DNA of 64,000 nt from Roseomonas sp. AR75. Lineage in GTDB: Bacteria > Pseudomonadota > Alphaproteobacteria > Acetobacterales > Acetobacteraceae. The notes beneath the pieces were generated by a model that searched no databases, had not been told where the DNA came from, and worked only from the letters and a program-made list of their open reading frames with translations. The position numbers were made by a program, and so were the translations under genes. The stretch is from assembly GCF_005222815.1 (NCBI RefSeq), contig NZ_STGB01000002.1:62001-126000 (forward strand). Direction: 5' to 3'. The first letter of the stretch is position 1. Every line of letters starts with the position of its first letter. This document shows positions 1 through 9,207 of the stretch, piece after piece.

Positions 1-754
1 GATGGGCGCGGTATTCGGCGCTGCCATGGATGTCGCCATTCATCATGCCCGCGTCCATCTTCACACCGGCGACCGCATCGGGCGACCAGTTGGCGCCGAG
101 GGCCTTCTCCATCTCGGAGGCGCGGAAGGCGCCGTTCGCGCCGGCCCCGTTGACGCCGACGCGCACGCCCGCCGGCCCCTTGGCGACGAAGACACCGGCC
201 ATCGAATAGCGGCTGGCCGGATTCTTCATCTTCGCGTAGCCCGCCTTCTCCGGAACCGGGATGTGGATGGCGGTCACGATCTCACCGGCTTCCAGCGCGG
301 TGGCGAACATGCCCTGGAAGAAGTCGTCGGCGCTGATCTTGCGCTTGCTGGTCTGGATCGTCGCGCCCAGCGCGAGCAGCGCCGCGGGATAGTCGGCCGA
401 GGGATCGTTGTTCGCGACGGAGCCGCCCATGGTGCCGCGGTTGCGCACCTGGGTGTCGCCGATGGTGCTGGCCATCCAGGCAAGCGCGGGAATGGCGGCC
501 TTGATGTCCGCGCTGGTCGCGACCTCGTAGTGCTTCGTCAGCGCGCCGATGACGATGGTGTTCCCGTCCCGCTTCACGCCGCGCAATTCGCTGATGCCGG
601 AGAGGTCCACCACAGCGGTCGGCTTGTTCAGCCGCAGCTTCAGCGCCGGCAGCAGGGTCATGCCGCCGGAGATCGCGCGCGCATCGGGATCCGCCGCAAG
701 GATCTTGGCGGCATCGGCCAGGGAGGACGGCTTGTGGTAGGCGAAATCATACAT
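1..754 (-). CDS. coxM: Molybdenum hydroxylase FAD subunit (CoxM-like), C-terminus cut by window edge
   Basis: FAD-binding medium subunit of a xanthine dehydrogenase/CO dehydrogenase-type enzyme. It passes electrons from the 2Fe-2S subunit to an acceptor. About 251 residues are visible from ATG at 754 and the frame is open at the window edge. The first FAD motif SGGMTLLPALKLR lies near residue 29 and the second, TIGDTQVRNRGTMGGS with ANNDPSADYP, near residue 97. The visible end carries GDIHGSAEYRAH, typical of the C-terminal domain. It follows coxL by 14 bases, giving the order S-L-M, usual for form II-like enzymes. The substrate cannot be read from this subunit. Confidence 0.88.
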   Translation of the reverse strand, partial: MYDFAYHKPSSLADAAKILAADPDARAISGGMTLLPALKLRLNKPTAVVDLSGISELRGVKRDGNTIVIGALTKHYEVATSADIKAAIPALAWMASTIGDTQVRNRGTMGGSVANNDPSADYPAALLALGATIQTSKRKISADDFFQGMFATALEAGEIVTAIHIPVPEKAGYAKMKNPASRYSMAGVFVAKGPAGVRVGVNGAGANGAFRASEMEKALGANWSPDAVAGVKMDAGMMNGDIHGSAEYRAH

Positions 755-768
755 GGGCTCGGTCCCCT

Positions 769-3147
769 CTAGGCCGCCTTGCGGCCGCCATTGATGATGT
801 TCCAGATCTTCGCCGGCGTCGCCGGCATCTCGATGTGCTTCACGCCATACTCCTTCAGCGCGTCCACCACCGCGTTGATCACCGCGGGCGGCGAGCCGAT
901 GGCGCCGACCTCGCCGCAACCCTTCACGCCGAGCGGATTGTGCGTGCAGAGCGTGGTGTGCGTGGCCACCGACACGGGTGCGAGATCGTCCGCGCGCGGC
1001 ATGGTATAGTCCATCATGGAGCCGCTGATGAGCTGGCCGTCCGCGTCGTAGACCGCGCTCTCCAGCAGCGCCTGGCCGATGCCCTGTGCGACGCCGCCCT
1101 GCACCTGGCCCTCGACGATCATCGGGTTGATCACCCGGCCGACATCGTCCACGGCGGTGAAGTTCACCATCGAGACCTTGCCCGTCTCGGTGTCGATCTC
1201 GACCTCGGCGATGTGGCAGCCGCCGGGATAGGTGAAGTTCTTCGGGTCGTAGAAGGCTGTCTCCTCGAGACCGGGCTCGATCTCCTCGATCGGGTAGTTG
1301 TGCGGGACATAGGCGGCGAGGCTGATGTCGGTCAGCGTCTTCGTCTTGTCCGTGCCGGCGACGCGGAAGGTGCCGCGGTCGAACTCCACATCCTCGACGC
1401 TGGCTTCCATGAGGTGGGCGGCGATGCGCTTGCCTTTGGCGATGATCTTGTCCATCGCCTTGAACATCGCGGACCCGCCGACGGCCAGGCTTCGGCTGCC
1501 ATAGGTGCCCATGCCGAAGGGCACTTTCGCCGTATCGCCATGCACGATGTCCACATTGGCGATGGGCACGCCGAGCCGGTCGGCGACGAGCTGCGCGAGC
1601 GTCGTCTCATGCCCCTGGCCGTGGCTGTGCGTGCCGGTGAGCACCGTCACGCTGCCCGTCGGATGCACGCGGATCGTGCCGACCTCATAGAGGCCCGCCC
1701 GCGCGCCGAGGCTGCCCACCACCGCCGACGGCGCGATGCCGCAGGCTTCGAGATAGGTGGAGATGCCGATGCCGCGCAGCTTCCCCTTGGCCTTCGCCGC
1801 GGCGCGCCGCGCTTCGAAGCCCTTCCAGTCCGCGGCTTCCAGTGCGGCGTCGAGCGTCGCGAAGTAGTTGCCGCTGTCGTACTGCAGCGCGACCGGCGTC
1901 TGGTAGGGGAAGGCGTCCACCGGGATGAAGTTCTTGCGGCGGAACTCGACGCGATCCATGCCGATCTCGGCCGCGGCGACATCCATCAGGCGCTCGAGCA
2001 GGTAGGTCGCCTCCGGCCGGCCGGCGCCGCGATAGGCGTCGACCGGCACGGTGTTGGTGAACACCGCCTTCACCTCGGCATAGATCACCGGCGTGGTGTA
2101 CACGCCGGCGAGCAGCGTGGCGTAGAGATAGGTCGGCACGCAGGGCGCGAAGGTGGAGAGATAGGCACCCATGTTGGCGTAGGTGTGGACCTTGAGGCCG
2201 AGAATCTTCCCGTCCTTGTCCACCGCAAGCTCGGCCTTCGACACGTGGTCGCGGCCATGCGCGTCGGACATGAAGGATTCGGTGCGGTCCGCGGTCCACT
2301 TCACCGGGCGCTTCACCCGGCCGGCCGCCCAGGTGACGATCGCTTCCTCGGCATAGTGGTAAATCTTGCTGCCGAAGCCGCCGCCGACATCGGGCGCCAC
2401 CACGCGCAGCTTCGATTCGGGGATGTTGAGCACGAAGGCCCCCATCAGCAGCCGGATCACATGCGGGTTCTGGCTGGTGGTGTAGAGCGTGTAGTCGCCC
2501 GATTGCGGGTCGAAGTCGCCGACGGCCGCGCGCGGCTCCATCGCGTTCGGCACCAGGCGGTTGTTCGTGGTCTCGAAGGTGACGACCTTGTGCGCCTTGG
2601 CGAAGGCGGCATCGAGCACGGCCTTGTCGCCGATATGCCAGTCGTAGCAGAGATTGCCCGGCGCGGCCTCGTGCATCTGCGCGGCGCCGGGGGCGAGCGC
2701 CGCCTGCATCGTCGCGACGGCTGGCAGCGGCGTGTAGTCCACCGCGATCGCCTCGGCCGCGTCACGCGCCTGCTGGCGCGTCTCCGCGATCACCACGGCG
2801 ACAGGATCGCCGACATGGCGCACCTTGCCCTCGGCGAGGACGGGATGCTTCGGCTCGGCCATCGGCGAGCCGTCCTTGTTGTGGATCTGCCAGCCGCAGG
2901 GCAGCCCGCCGATGGCGGCGAGGTCGGCGCCGGTGAAGATCGCGACGACGCCGGGCATGGCCTGCGCCGCCGCGGTCTCGATCGCGTTGATCGCGGCATG
3001 GGCGTGCGGGCTGCGCAGGATGTAGGCATGCGCCTGGCCCGGGCGGTTGATGTCGTCCGTGTAGTGCCCGCGGCCCGAGAGGAAGCGCAGGTCTTCCTTG
3101 CGGCGCACGGAAGCGCCGATGCCCTCGAAGGGCGCCACGACGTTCAT
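769..3147 (-). CDS. coxL: Molybdopterin-binding large subunit, form II CODH-like (aerobic-type hydroxylase)
   Basis: Catalytic subunit of 792 residues, carrying the molybdopterin-cytosine-dinucleotide cofactor. GGGFGS is at 255-260. The active-site loop is AYRGAGR at 371-377, not the AYXCSFR of true CO dehydrogenase, so this is a form II-type protein and CO is probably not the main substrate. GCGE near 743-746 carries the expected catalytic glutamate. ATG at 3147 gives MNVVAPFEG and the usual length; the same frame stays open upstream, but that part lies antisense to nothing useful and overlaps coxS. It sits 29 bases after coxS. Function beyond oxidation of a small organic molecule is inference. 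Confidence 0.9.
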   Translation of the reverse strand: MNVVAPFEGIGASVRRKEDLRFLSGRGHYTDDINRPGQAHAYILRSPHAHAAINAIETAAAQAMPGVVAIFTGADLAAIGGLPCGWQIHNKDGSPMAEPKHPVLAEGKVRHVGDPVAVVIAETRQQARDAAEAIAVDYTPLPAVATMQAALAPGAAQMHEAAPGNLCYDWHIGDKAVLDAAFAKAHKVVTFETTNNRLVPNAMEPRAAVGDFDPQSGDYTLYTTSQNPHVIRLLMGAFVLNIPESKLRVVAPDVGGGFGSKIYHYAEEAIVTWAAGRVKRPVKWTADRTESFMSDAHGRDHVSKAELAVDKDGKILGLKVHTYANMGAYLSTFAPCVPTYLYATLLAGVYTTPVIYAEVKAVFTNTVPVDAYRGAGRPEATYLLERLMDVAAAEIGMDRVEFRRKNFIPVDAFPYQTPVALQYDSGNYFATLDAALEAADWKGFEARRAAAKAKGKLRGIGISTYLEACGIAPSAVVGSLGARAGLYEVGTIRVHPTGSVTVLTGTHSHGQGHETTLAQLVADRLGVPIANVDIVHGDTAKVPFGMGTYGSRSLAVGGSAMFKAMDKIIAKGKRIAAHLMEASVEDVEFDRGTFRVAGTDKTKTLTDISLAAYVPHNYPIEEIEPGLEETAFYDPKNFTYPGGCHIAEVEIDTETGKVSMVNFTAVDDVGRVINPMIVEGQVQGGVAQGIGQALLESAVYDADGQLISGSMMDYTMPRADDLAPVSVATHTTLCTHNPLGVKGCGEVGAIGSPPAVINAVVDALKEYGVKHIEMPATPAKIWNIINGGRKAA

Positions 3148-3176
3148 TGTTCTTGTCCCTCCCCCTGCCGGCGCTG

Positions 3177-3680
<504 letters not shown>

Positions 3681-3704
3681 CGCGCCTCTCCCCCGAATCC
3701 CATT

Positions 3705-3727
3705 GGCGCCCCGGATGTGGGGGCGCC
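3705..3727. terminator. Possible hairpin terminator after the CHRD gene
   Basis: GGCGCCCC (3705-3712) pairs perfectly with GGGGCGCC (3720-3727) across a short loop. It lies just past the stop of the minus-strand CHRD protein gene and before coxS. No T-run follows, so it may be a stem-loop without terminator function. Confidence 0.3.
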
Positions 3728-3791
3728 GTTTCGCGTGGGAAGCCTCGCCCTGCCTCGCGCGGCCGTCAAGCCGAGGGTGGGGGGGCGCCGC

Positions 3792-4373
3792 TCAGGCGGC
3801 GCGTGCCTCGCGCCGCCGCCCTGTCAGCCCCAGCCCGGCGAGGCCGAGGCCGAGCAGGGCGAGGCTTGCGGGCTCCGGCACCGCGGCGAGGAAGCCGCGG
3901 ATCTCGCCGCCCGGGGCGAAGGAGGAATGCACGTTCACATAGGCCGTGCCGGCACGCATGCCCGCGAGCAGCGCAGCCTCCGCATCCAGCGGCGTGCCGA
4001 CCCCCAGGAACCCCGCCGTGTAGGTCACCGCCAGGTCCGTGGCGACGGTGTGGTCATAGCTGCCCGCGGTGACGCCCGCGGGGAAGCCCGGCAGGGTGCC
4101 CGGCGTCACCGCGACGCCGACGGTGCCGCTGCCGGGCGTCGCGGTGCAGCAATGGATATGCGCGACCGTGGTGGCGCCGGTGAGGCCTGCGAACGCGACC
4201 TCGATGCGCAGCGTATTGGCGACCGGGTCGAGCGAGACGCGGGCGCTGCCCACGCCGCTGGACCCCGCCACCTCCGGTGCGAGAGGCGTGCTGAAGACCA
4301 GCAATCCCGCCCGCGCCGCGCCCGGCAAGGCCAGGGCGGCGGCCAGCACCGCGGCTGGAAGAAGGTGGCGCAT
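3792..4373 (-). CDS. CHRD-domain protein with PEP-CTERM sorting signal
   Basis: Secreted protein of 193 residues. A signal peptide covers about residues 1-22 (hydrophobic stretch ending in AARA). The middle resembles a CHRD domain, with VAHIHCC and the terminal YVNVHSSF..GGEIRG signature. The C-terminus is a textbook PEP-CTERM tail: VPEPASLALL, a hydrophobic helix, then GRRR. Exosortase would cleave this tail and place the protein outside the cell. I chose ATG at 4373 because the signal peptide begins there; the frame is open further upstream. No exosortase or exopolysaccharide genes lie next to it. Its role is unknown. Confidence 0.85.
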   Translation of the reverse strand: MRHLLPAAVLAAALALPGAARAGLLVFSTPLAPEVAGSSGVGSARVSLDPVANTLRIEVAFAGLTGATTVAHIHCCTATPGSGTVGVAVTPGTLPGFPAGVTAGSYDHTVATDLAVTYTAGFLGVGTPLDAEAALLAGMRAGTAYVNVHSSFAPGGEIRGFLAAVPEPASLALLGLGLAGLGLTGRRREARAA

Positions 4374-4473
4374 GCGTCTCTCCCTCGGCATCCTGCGCAG
4401 GCAAGATTCTGTCGCAGAACGCTTCGGATTGCCAAGGTTGCATGGTTGCCTCACGCGCTGGTGAAGCGCGGTG

Positions 4474-5850
4474 CTACTCCGCCGCGGCCTTCACCCCCGC
4501 TTCCCGCGCGCGGGTTCGCAGCGTGACGAACTCCTCCGCGGCGGTCGGATGGATGCCGATGGTGCGGTCGAAATCCTGCTTCGTCGCGCCCATGACCACC
4601 GCGATGCCGATGCCCTGCATGATCTCGGCCGCGTCCTCGCCCAGCATATGCGCGCCAAGCACCTGCTGCGTCGCCTGATCCACCACAAGCTTCATTACGG
4701 TCTTGCGGCCTTCGCGCTTGCTGATCGTATGGCGCATCGGGGTGAAGCGCGTCAGGTAGATGTCCACCGGCCCGCCGGCCGCCGCCTCGGCCTCCGTCAG
4801 CCCGACCGTGGCGATGGGCGGCGAGGTGAAGACGGCGGAGGGCACGTTCGCATAGCTCGCCTTGCGCGGCTTGCCGCCGAACAGCGTATCGGCCAGCGCA
4901 TGCCCGACGGCGGTGGCCATCGGCGTAAGGTTCACGCGGTGGATCACGTCGCCGATGGCGTAGATGTGCTTCGCGCTGGTGGCGTGGTCGTCATCCACGA
5001 CGATGGCGCCATTCGCGTCGGTCGCGACGCCGGCGGCTTCCAGCCCAAGGCCCTGGGTGTAGGGCAGGCGCCCGGTGCAGAAGAACACCGCGTCCACCTC
5101 CCGCACGAAATTGGTGGACAGGCCGAGCAGATACTCGTCGCCGGCGCGGGTGATGCGCGTCGGCGCGACATCCTGGTTCAGCCTGATGCCCTGCGCGGTC
5201 AGTGCCTCGGCCAGCGCGGCGCGGATGTCCTCGTCGAAGCCGCGCAGCGGTAGGGAGGCGCGGTAGACCAGGTCCACCTCCGCGCCCAGGCCCCGCAGCA
5301 GGCAGGCGAACTCCACCGCGATGTAGCCCGAGCCGAGCACGGCGACACGCTTCGGCATTTGCTTCAGCGTGAACAGGTCGTCCGAGATCAGGCCCAGCTC
5401 CGCGCCGGGGATGGGCAGGCGCTGCGGCTGGCCGCCGGTGGCGATGACGATGCGCTCCGCCGTCACGCGCTGCTCGCCGACCTGGATGGTGTGCGGATCG
5501 AGCAGCGTCGCGCGGGCGTCGAAGGTGGTGGCGCCGGCGCCCTTCAGCAGCTTGTCGTAGATGGCGGACAGCCGCGTGACCTCGGCGTCGCGCGCGGCGG
5601 CCAGCTTCGCCCAGTCATGCCCGTGCTTCGTGACATGCCAGCCGAAAGCGGCGGCATCCTCCGCCCACATGCCGTATTCGGCGGCGTTGACCATGATCTT
5701 CTTCGGCACGCAGCCGACATTGACGCAGGTGCCGCCCCAGAAGCGCTCCTCCGCAATGCCGACGCGCGCACCGTGGCTGGCCGCGACGCGGCCGCAGCGC
5801 ACGCCGCCGGATCCGCCGCCGATGACGAAAAGGTCGAAATCATAGGCCAT
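4474..5850 (-). CDS. gor: Glutathione-disulfide reductase
   Basis: Cytoplasmic NADPH-dependent flavoenzyme, 458 residues, that reduces glutathione disulfide. The FAD motif GGGSGG is at 11-16. The redox pair is Cys42 and Cys47 in CVNVGCVPKK. A second Rossmann motif (LGSGYIAVEFA) is followed by an arginine (VDLVYR) fitting NADPH preference. The C-terminal HPTAAEE carries the active-site His-Glu pair that separates glutathione reductase from lipoamide dehydrogenase. ATG at 5850 gives MAYDFDLFVIGGG. It is a single gene between unrelated neighbours. Confidence 0.93.
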   Translation of the reverse strand: MAYDFDLFVIGGGSGGVRCGRVAASHGARVGIAEERFWGGTCVNVGCVPKKIMVNAAEYGMWAEDAAAFGWHVTKHGHDWAKLAAARDAEVTRLSAIYDKLLKGAGATTFDARATLLDPHTIQVGEQRVTAERIVIATGGQPQRLPIPGAELGLISDDLFTLKQMPKRVAVLGSGYIAVEFACLLRGLGAEVDLVYRASLPLRGFDEDIRAALAEALTAQGIRLNQDVAPTRITRAGDEYLLGLSTNFVREVDAVFFCTGRLPYTQGLGLEAAGVATDANGAIVVDDDHATSAKHIYAIGDVIHRVNLTPMATAVGHALADTLFGGKPRKASYANVPSAVFTSPPIATVGLTEAEAAAGGPVDIYLTRFTPMRHTISKREGRKTVMKLVVDQATQQVLGAHMLGEDAAEIMQGIGIAVVMGATKQDFDRTIGIHPTAAEEFVTLRTRAREAGVKAAAE

Positions 5851-5970
5851 GAAGGGCGGCTCCCGATCCTGCGGCCGGGAATGTGGCGCCGCCCGCGCGC
5901 CGTGCCAACCGGGCGGCGGCGTGGGCGGCTGATTCACCGCTCCGGCGCTTCCGCCTTCGCGGATCAGACG

Positions 5971-7545
5971 CTAGCCGCGCTTCACGTTCCAGAAGGTGTG
6001 CACCGAACCGTGCAGCGCGCCCGTCAGGTCGCGGCGGATCGCGCCGTCAGAGAAGGTGCGGCCGAGTGGGATTGTCGGCACCGCCTCCATCGCGCGACGC
6101 TGCGCCGCGAGGAACAGTGCATCCGCCTCCGTGGGGTCGGTGGCCGCGAGCCAGCGCGTCACGAGCTCCTCCGTCTCGGCATCCTTGAACCAGCCCCACC
6201 AGCCGGTGTCGCCGAGGCCGCGCGTGGTGGCGTTGGTGGCGGGATTGTCGATGGAGATCGCCGGCCAGTTGGTGCAGGCCAGGCTCCAGCCGCCGCGATC
6301 CACCGGGTTCTTGGAGACGCGCCGCTGCACCACCGTGCCCCAGTCCAGGTCCTGCAGGTCCACATTCATCCCGATGCGCCGCAGCAGGTCCGCCACCAGC
6401 AGGCTGTGCGCGTTGATGGAGGCGATGTCGGTGGGGTTCAGGATCACCACCTTTTCGCCGGCATAGCCCGCATCCGCCAGCGCGCGCCGCGCCGCGGCGG
6501 CATCCAGCGTGCCCATCACGCCCTTGCCCACTTCGGTCACGCCGGGCATGCCGCAGGGGAACATCGAAAGGCAGGTCTCGCCATCTTCCGGCCGCGCCGT
6601 GATGGCCTGCACGAAGGGCGTCTGGTCCAGCGCCTTCAGCAGCGCCTGGCGCACCGCGACCTTGTCGAAGGGCGGCTGCAGATGGTTGAAGCGCAGCACA
6701 GCCATGACGCCGAAGGGGTCCACGCGGAACAGCTGCACGTTGCGGTTCCGTGCCACGGCCTGGGCCAGTTCCGGCAGCACGGAGGCGACCCAGTCCACCT
6801 CGCCCGCCTGGATGGCCGCGGCGGCGGTGGCGGGGTCGGGGATCACCTGCCATTCCAGCCGGTCGAAATTCACCACCTTGCCGCCGGAGGTCCAGGCCGG
6901 CGCCTCGGAGCGCGGCACGTAGTCGGCAAACTTCTCGTACACCATGCGCGCGCCGGAGACGTATTCGTCGCGCTTGAAGCGGAAGGGGCCGGAGCCGATC
7001 ATCTCCGTCACCTGCGTGGTCGGGCTCGTCTTCGCCAGGCGCTCCGGCATGATCATCGCGGGCGAGGAATGCGGCTTGCCGATGGCGTGCAGCAGGCGGC
7101 CGAAGGGGCGCTTCAGCTTGATGACGATGGTCTTGTCGTCCCTGAAGCCGAAGCTTTCCGTCGCGGCGCCAAGCGCCTGGCCGAAGCTGTCGCGCTTCGA
7201 CCAGCGTTCCAGGCTGGCGGCGCAGTCGCGCGCCCGCACCGGCTCGCCATCGTGGAACTTCAAGCCATCGCGCAGCGTGATCTCCCAGGTCAGGCCGTCG
7301 GCGGAGACGCTGTGGCCGGCGGCCATCTGCGGCACGGGCTGCAGGTTGGCATCCATGCCGTAGAGCGTGTCGAAGACGCAGTAGCCATGCGTGATGGAGA
7401 CGGCCGCGGGGGTGAAGACGGGATCGAGCACCGTGAGATTGGAACTCGGCACGTAGCGCAGGATTCGCGCGCGCTGCGCGATGGCGGGCGCGGCCAGGAA
7501 CGGCGATGCGGCCGTGGCGGCCATGAGGGTCCTGCGGCGGATCAT
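5971..7545 (-). CDS. ABC-type peptide/organic solute-binding protein (SBP_bac_5 family)
   Basis: Periplasmic binding protein of 524 residues from the dipeptide/oligopeptide family. The N-terminus MIRRRTLMAATAA..AIAQ looks like a twin-arginine signal ending near residue 23. The body has typical family sequence (FHDGEPVRARDC, RPFGRLL, VRQALLKALDQ). Start at 7545 is set by this signal. It lies 35 bases after the M81 peptidase gene and is probably cotranscribed. No permease or ATPase follows, so it must borrow a transporter or have one elsewhere. The ligand is unknown. Confidence 0.85.
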   Translation of the reverse strand: MIRRRTLMAATAASPFLAAPAIAQRARILRYVPSSNLTVLDPVFTPAAVSITHGYCVFDTLYGMDANLQPVPQMAAGHSVSADGLTWEITLRDGLKFHDGEPVRARDCAASLERWSKRDSFGQALGAATESFGFRDDKTIVIKLKRPFGRLLHAIGKPHSSPAMIMPERLAKTSPTTQVTEMIGSGPFRFKRDEYVSGARMVYEKFADYVPRSEAPAWTSGGKVVNFDRLEWQVIPDPATAAAAIQAGEVDWVASVLPELAQAVARNRNVQLFRVDPFGVMAVLRFNHLQPPFDKVAVRQALLKALDQTPFVQAITARPEDGETCLSMFPCGMPGVTEVGKGVMGTLDAAAARRALADAGYAGEKVVILNPTDIASINAHSLLVADLLRRIGMNVDLQDLDWGTVVQRRVSKNPVDRGGWSLACTNWPAISIDNPATNATTRGLGDTGWWGWFKDAETEELVTRWLAATDPTEADALFLAAQRRAMEAVPTIPLGRTFSDGAIRRDLTGALHGSVHTFWNVKRG

Positions 7546-7580
7546 GCTTGTGTCCTTCCCATCCGGCGGCTTGTTGTGGA

Positions 7581-9074
7581 TCAGACGCTGTCCGGCAGCC
7601 TTTCCGGCACGTCCCTGTCGTCGGCTGGCCAGTACGGCCGGCGCCGGTGCTGCCACGCCACGTCCTGCAGGCGCAGCGGCGTGCCACCCTGCCCGTGCAG
7701 CGCGATGAAGTCCACGCCCGGGCCGAGCAGCTTGCGGAAATTCATCAACTGCTTGAATGAGGCGATCTTGCAGGCGCCGATGTCGATCCCGCAGGCGGCG
7801 TAGTGCTCGTCGAGGTGTTCGTAAACGGCGTGGCTCGCGACGAGGATTCGCAAGCCGCCGACGCGCAGCACGGCGCTCGGGCCGAGGCGGCCGGTGGCGC
7901 CGGCGACCGGGCCGCCGCGGTAGACGAAGTTGCCGTCGCAGAGCCGCTCGACGCGCGCGGTCACGCGCACGGGCTTGAACCAGCGCGTGTCCTGCCAGGC
8001 GCCGATCTCGAATTCTGCTTCCGCTCCGACGCCGAGCTTTTCGGCGTGCCGCACCGCCGCAGGGTCCACGATGGCCAGCGCCGCGGGCACATCCGGCGCG
8101 TGCGAAAGAATCGCGGCGAGCAGCGCGGGCGCGTCGCCGGATGCGCCGCCGCCAATGGAATCCGGCGTGTCGATGATCAGCACGCGGCCTTCCATGCGCA
8201 AAGCCGCTTTCACCGCCTCCTCCGGCGTCATCGCCAGCAATTCGAAGTCGCGGCGACGGGCATACATCGCGTCCAGGATGTCCTGCGCGACGGCCTCGGC
8301 GCCGGCGGGATCGCCATCGGTCACGGCCAGGCCGGTGATGCCGACGTCTTCCATGTCCAGCCAGGGCTGCACCGGGAAGTAGCTGACCGACAGCGCGCGC
8401 CCGGCGCGCTCCATCGCGCGCGCCTCCGCCGCCACCTTGGCCATCGGCGCATCGCCGAGCGTCGCGCCGCCCAGCACCGGCACGATCGCGTTGTATTTGC
8501 GGATGCGCGTGACGGGCCGGATCTCGCCACGCATGGCGCGCACCAGCAGCCCCGCGGCGCAGGCGCCGGTACGGTAGGCGTCGACATGCGGATAGGTCTC
8601 GTAGCCCACCACGATGTTGGCCGCGGCGACCATGCGCGGCGTGACATGCGCGTGCAGGTCGAGGCTGACCGCAATGGGGATCGCCGGCCCGATGCGCGCG
8701 CGCAGCGCGGCGAGCACCGCGCCCTCGGGGTCCTTCTCCTCAGCGCAGATCATCGCGCCATGCAGCGCAAGATAGACGCCATCGAGCGGCAGCGCGGCTG
8801 CGATGCCCTCCACGATGCGGTGCAGCGCCTCCCCGAGGAAGGAATCCTCGATATGCCCGCCGGCGCCGCCCTTCGCGGCGAAGATCGGCACGACCTTCAC
8901 GCCCGCCTCGCGCAGCGCTTTGATGCCACCGGTCAGTGCGAGGTCCTTGCCCTCCGCGGCCTGCAGCACGGCGGCGCCCTCGTGCAGGCCCATGCGCGCG
9001 AAATCGGCGCGGGTGGTGACGCGGAGCGAGAGGGAATTGCCCTCGAATTCGAAGCTGGCGACGGCGGCGCGCAT
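7581..9074 (-). CDS. M81-family metallopeptidase (MlrC-like)
   Basis: A 497-residue protein of the M81/MlrC family, named for the enzyme that degrades linearised microcystin. Most members have unknown substrates. Family sequence includes FEFEGNSLS near the N-terminus, SLDLHAHVTPRM with candidate zinc-binding histidines, YETYPHVD and IDTPDSIGGGASGD. I place the start at ATG 9074 (MRAAVASFEFEG). It is followed 35 bases later by a peptide-type binding protein. This M81-plus-binding-protein pairing suggests processing of an imported peptide-like compound, which is inference. Confidence 0.85.
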   Translation of the reverse strand: MRAAVASFEFEGNSLSLRVTTRADFARMGLHEGAAVLQAAEGKDLALTGGIKALREAGVKVVPIFAAKGGAGGHIEDSFLGEALHRIVEGIAAALPLDGVYLALHGAMICAEEKDPEGAVLAALRARIGPAIPIAVSLDLHAHVTPRMVAAANIVVGYETYPHVDAYRTGACAAGLLVRAMRGEIRPVTRIRKYNAIVPVLGGATLGDAPMAKVAAEARAMERAGRALSVSYFPVQPWLDMEDVGITGLAVTDGDPAGAEAVAQDILDAMYARRRDFELLAMTPEEAVKAALRMEGRVLIIDTPDSIGGGASGDAPALLAAILSHAPDVPAALAIVDPAAVRHAEKLGVGAEAEFEIGAWQDTRWFKPVRVTARVERLCDGNFVYRGGPVAGATGRLGPSAVLRVGGLRILVASHAVYEHLDEHYAACGIDIGACKIASFKQLMNFRKLLGPGVDFIALHGQGGTPLRLQDVAWQHRRRPYWPADDRDVPERLPDSV

Positions 9075-9161
9075 GTCAGGGCAGCCCGATGCCGCGAGCC
9101 GTCGCATCGCGGAGATGGTGAGCGTCGGTCATAGAGGTCCCTGCCTGCAAGGGGGGCGCGG

Positions 9162-9201
9162 CCCCCACCCCGACCCTCCCCCGCACCGCGGGGGAGGGAG
9201 A
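9162..9201 (+). repeat. GC-rich palindromic repeat, copy R1
   Basis: One copy of a dispersed element: CCCCACCCCGACCCTCCCCC, a short linker, then GCGGGGGAGGGAG, forming a hairpin of CTCCCCCGC with GCGGGGGAG. It lies between gabD and the M81 gene, both on the minus strand. Related copies are at 16279, 24140, 45671, 54540 and 58318. Confidence 0.75.
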
Positions 9202-9207
9202 ATAAGA

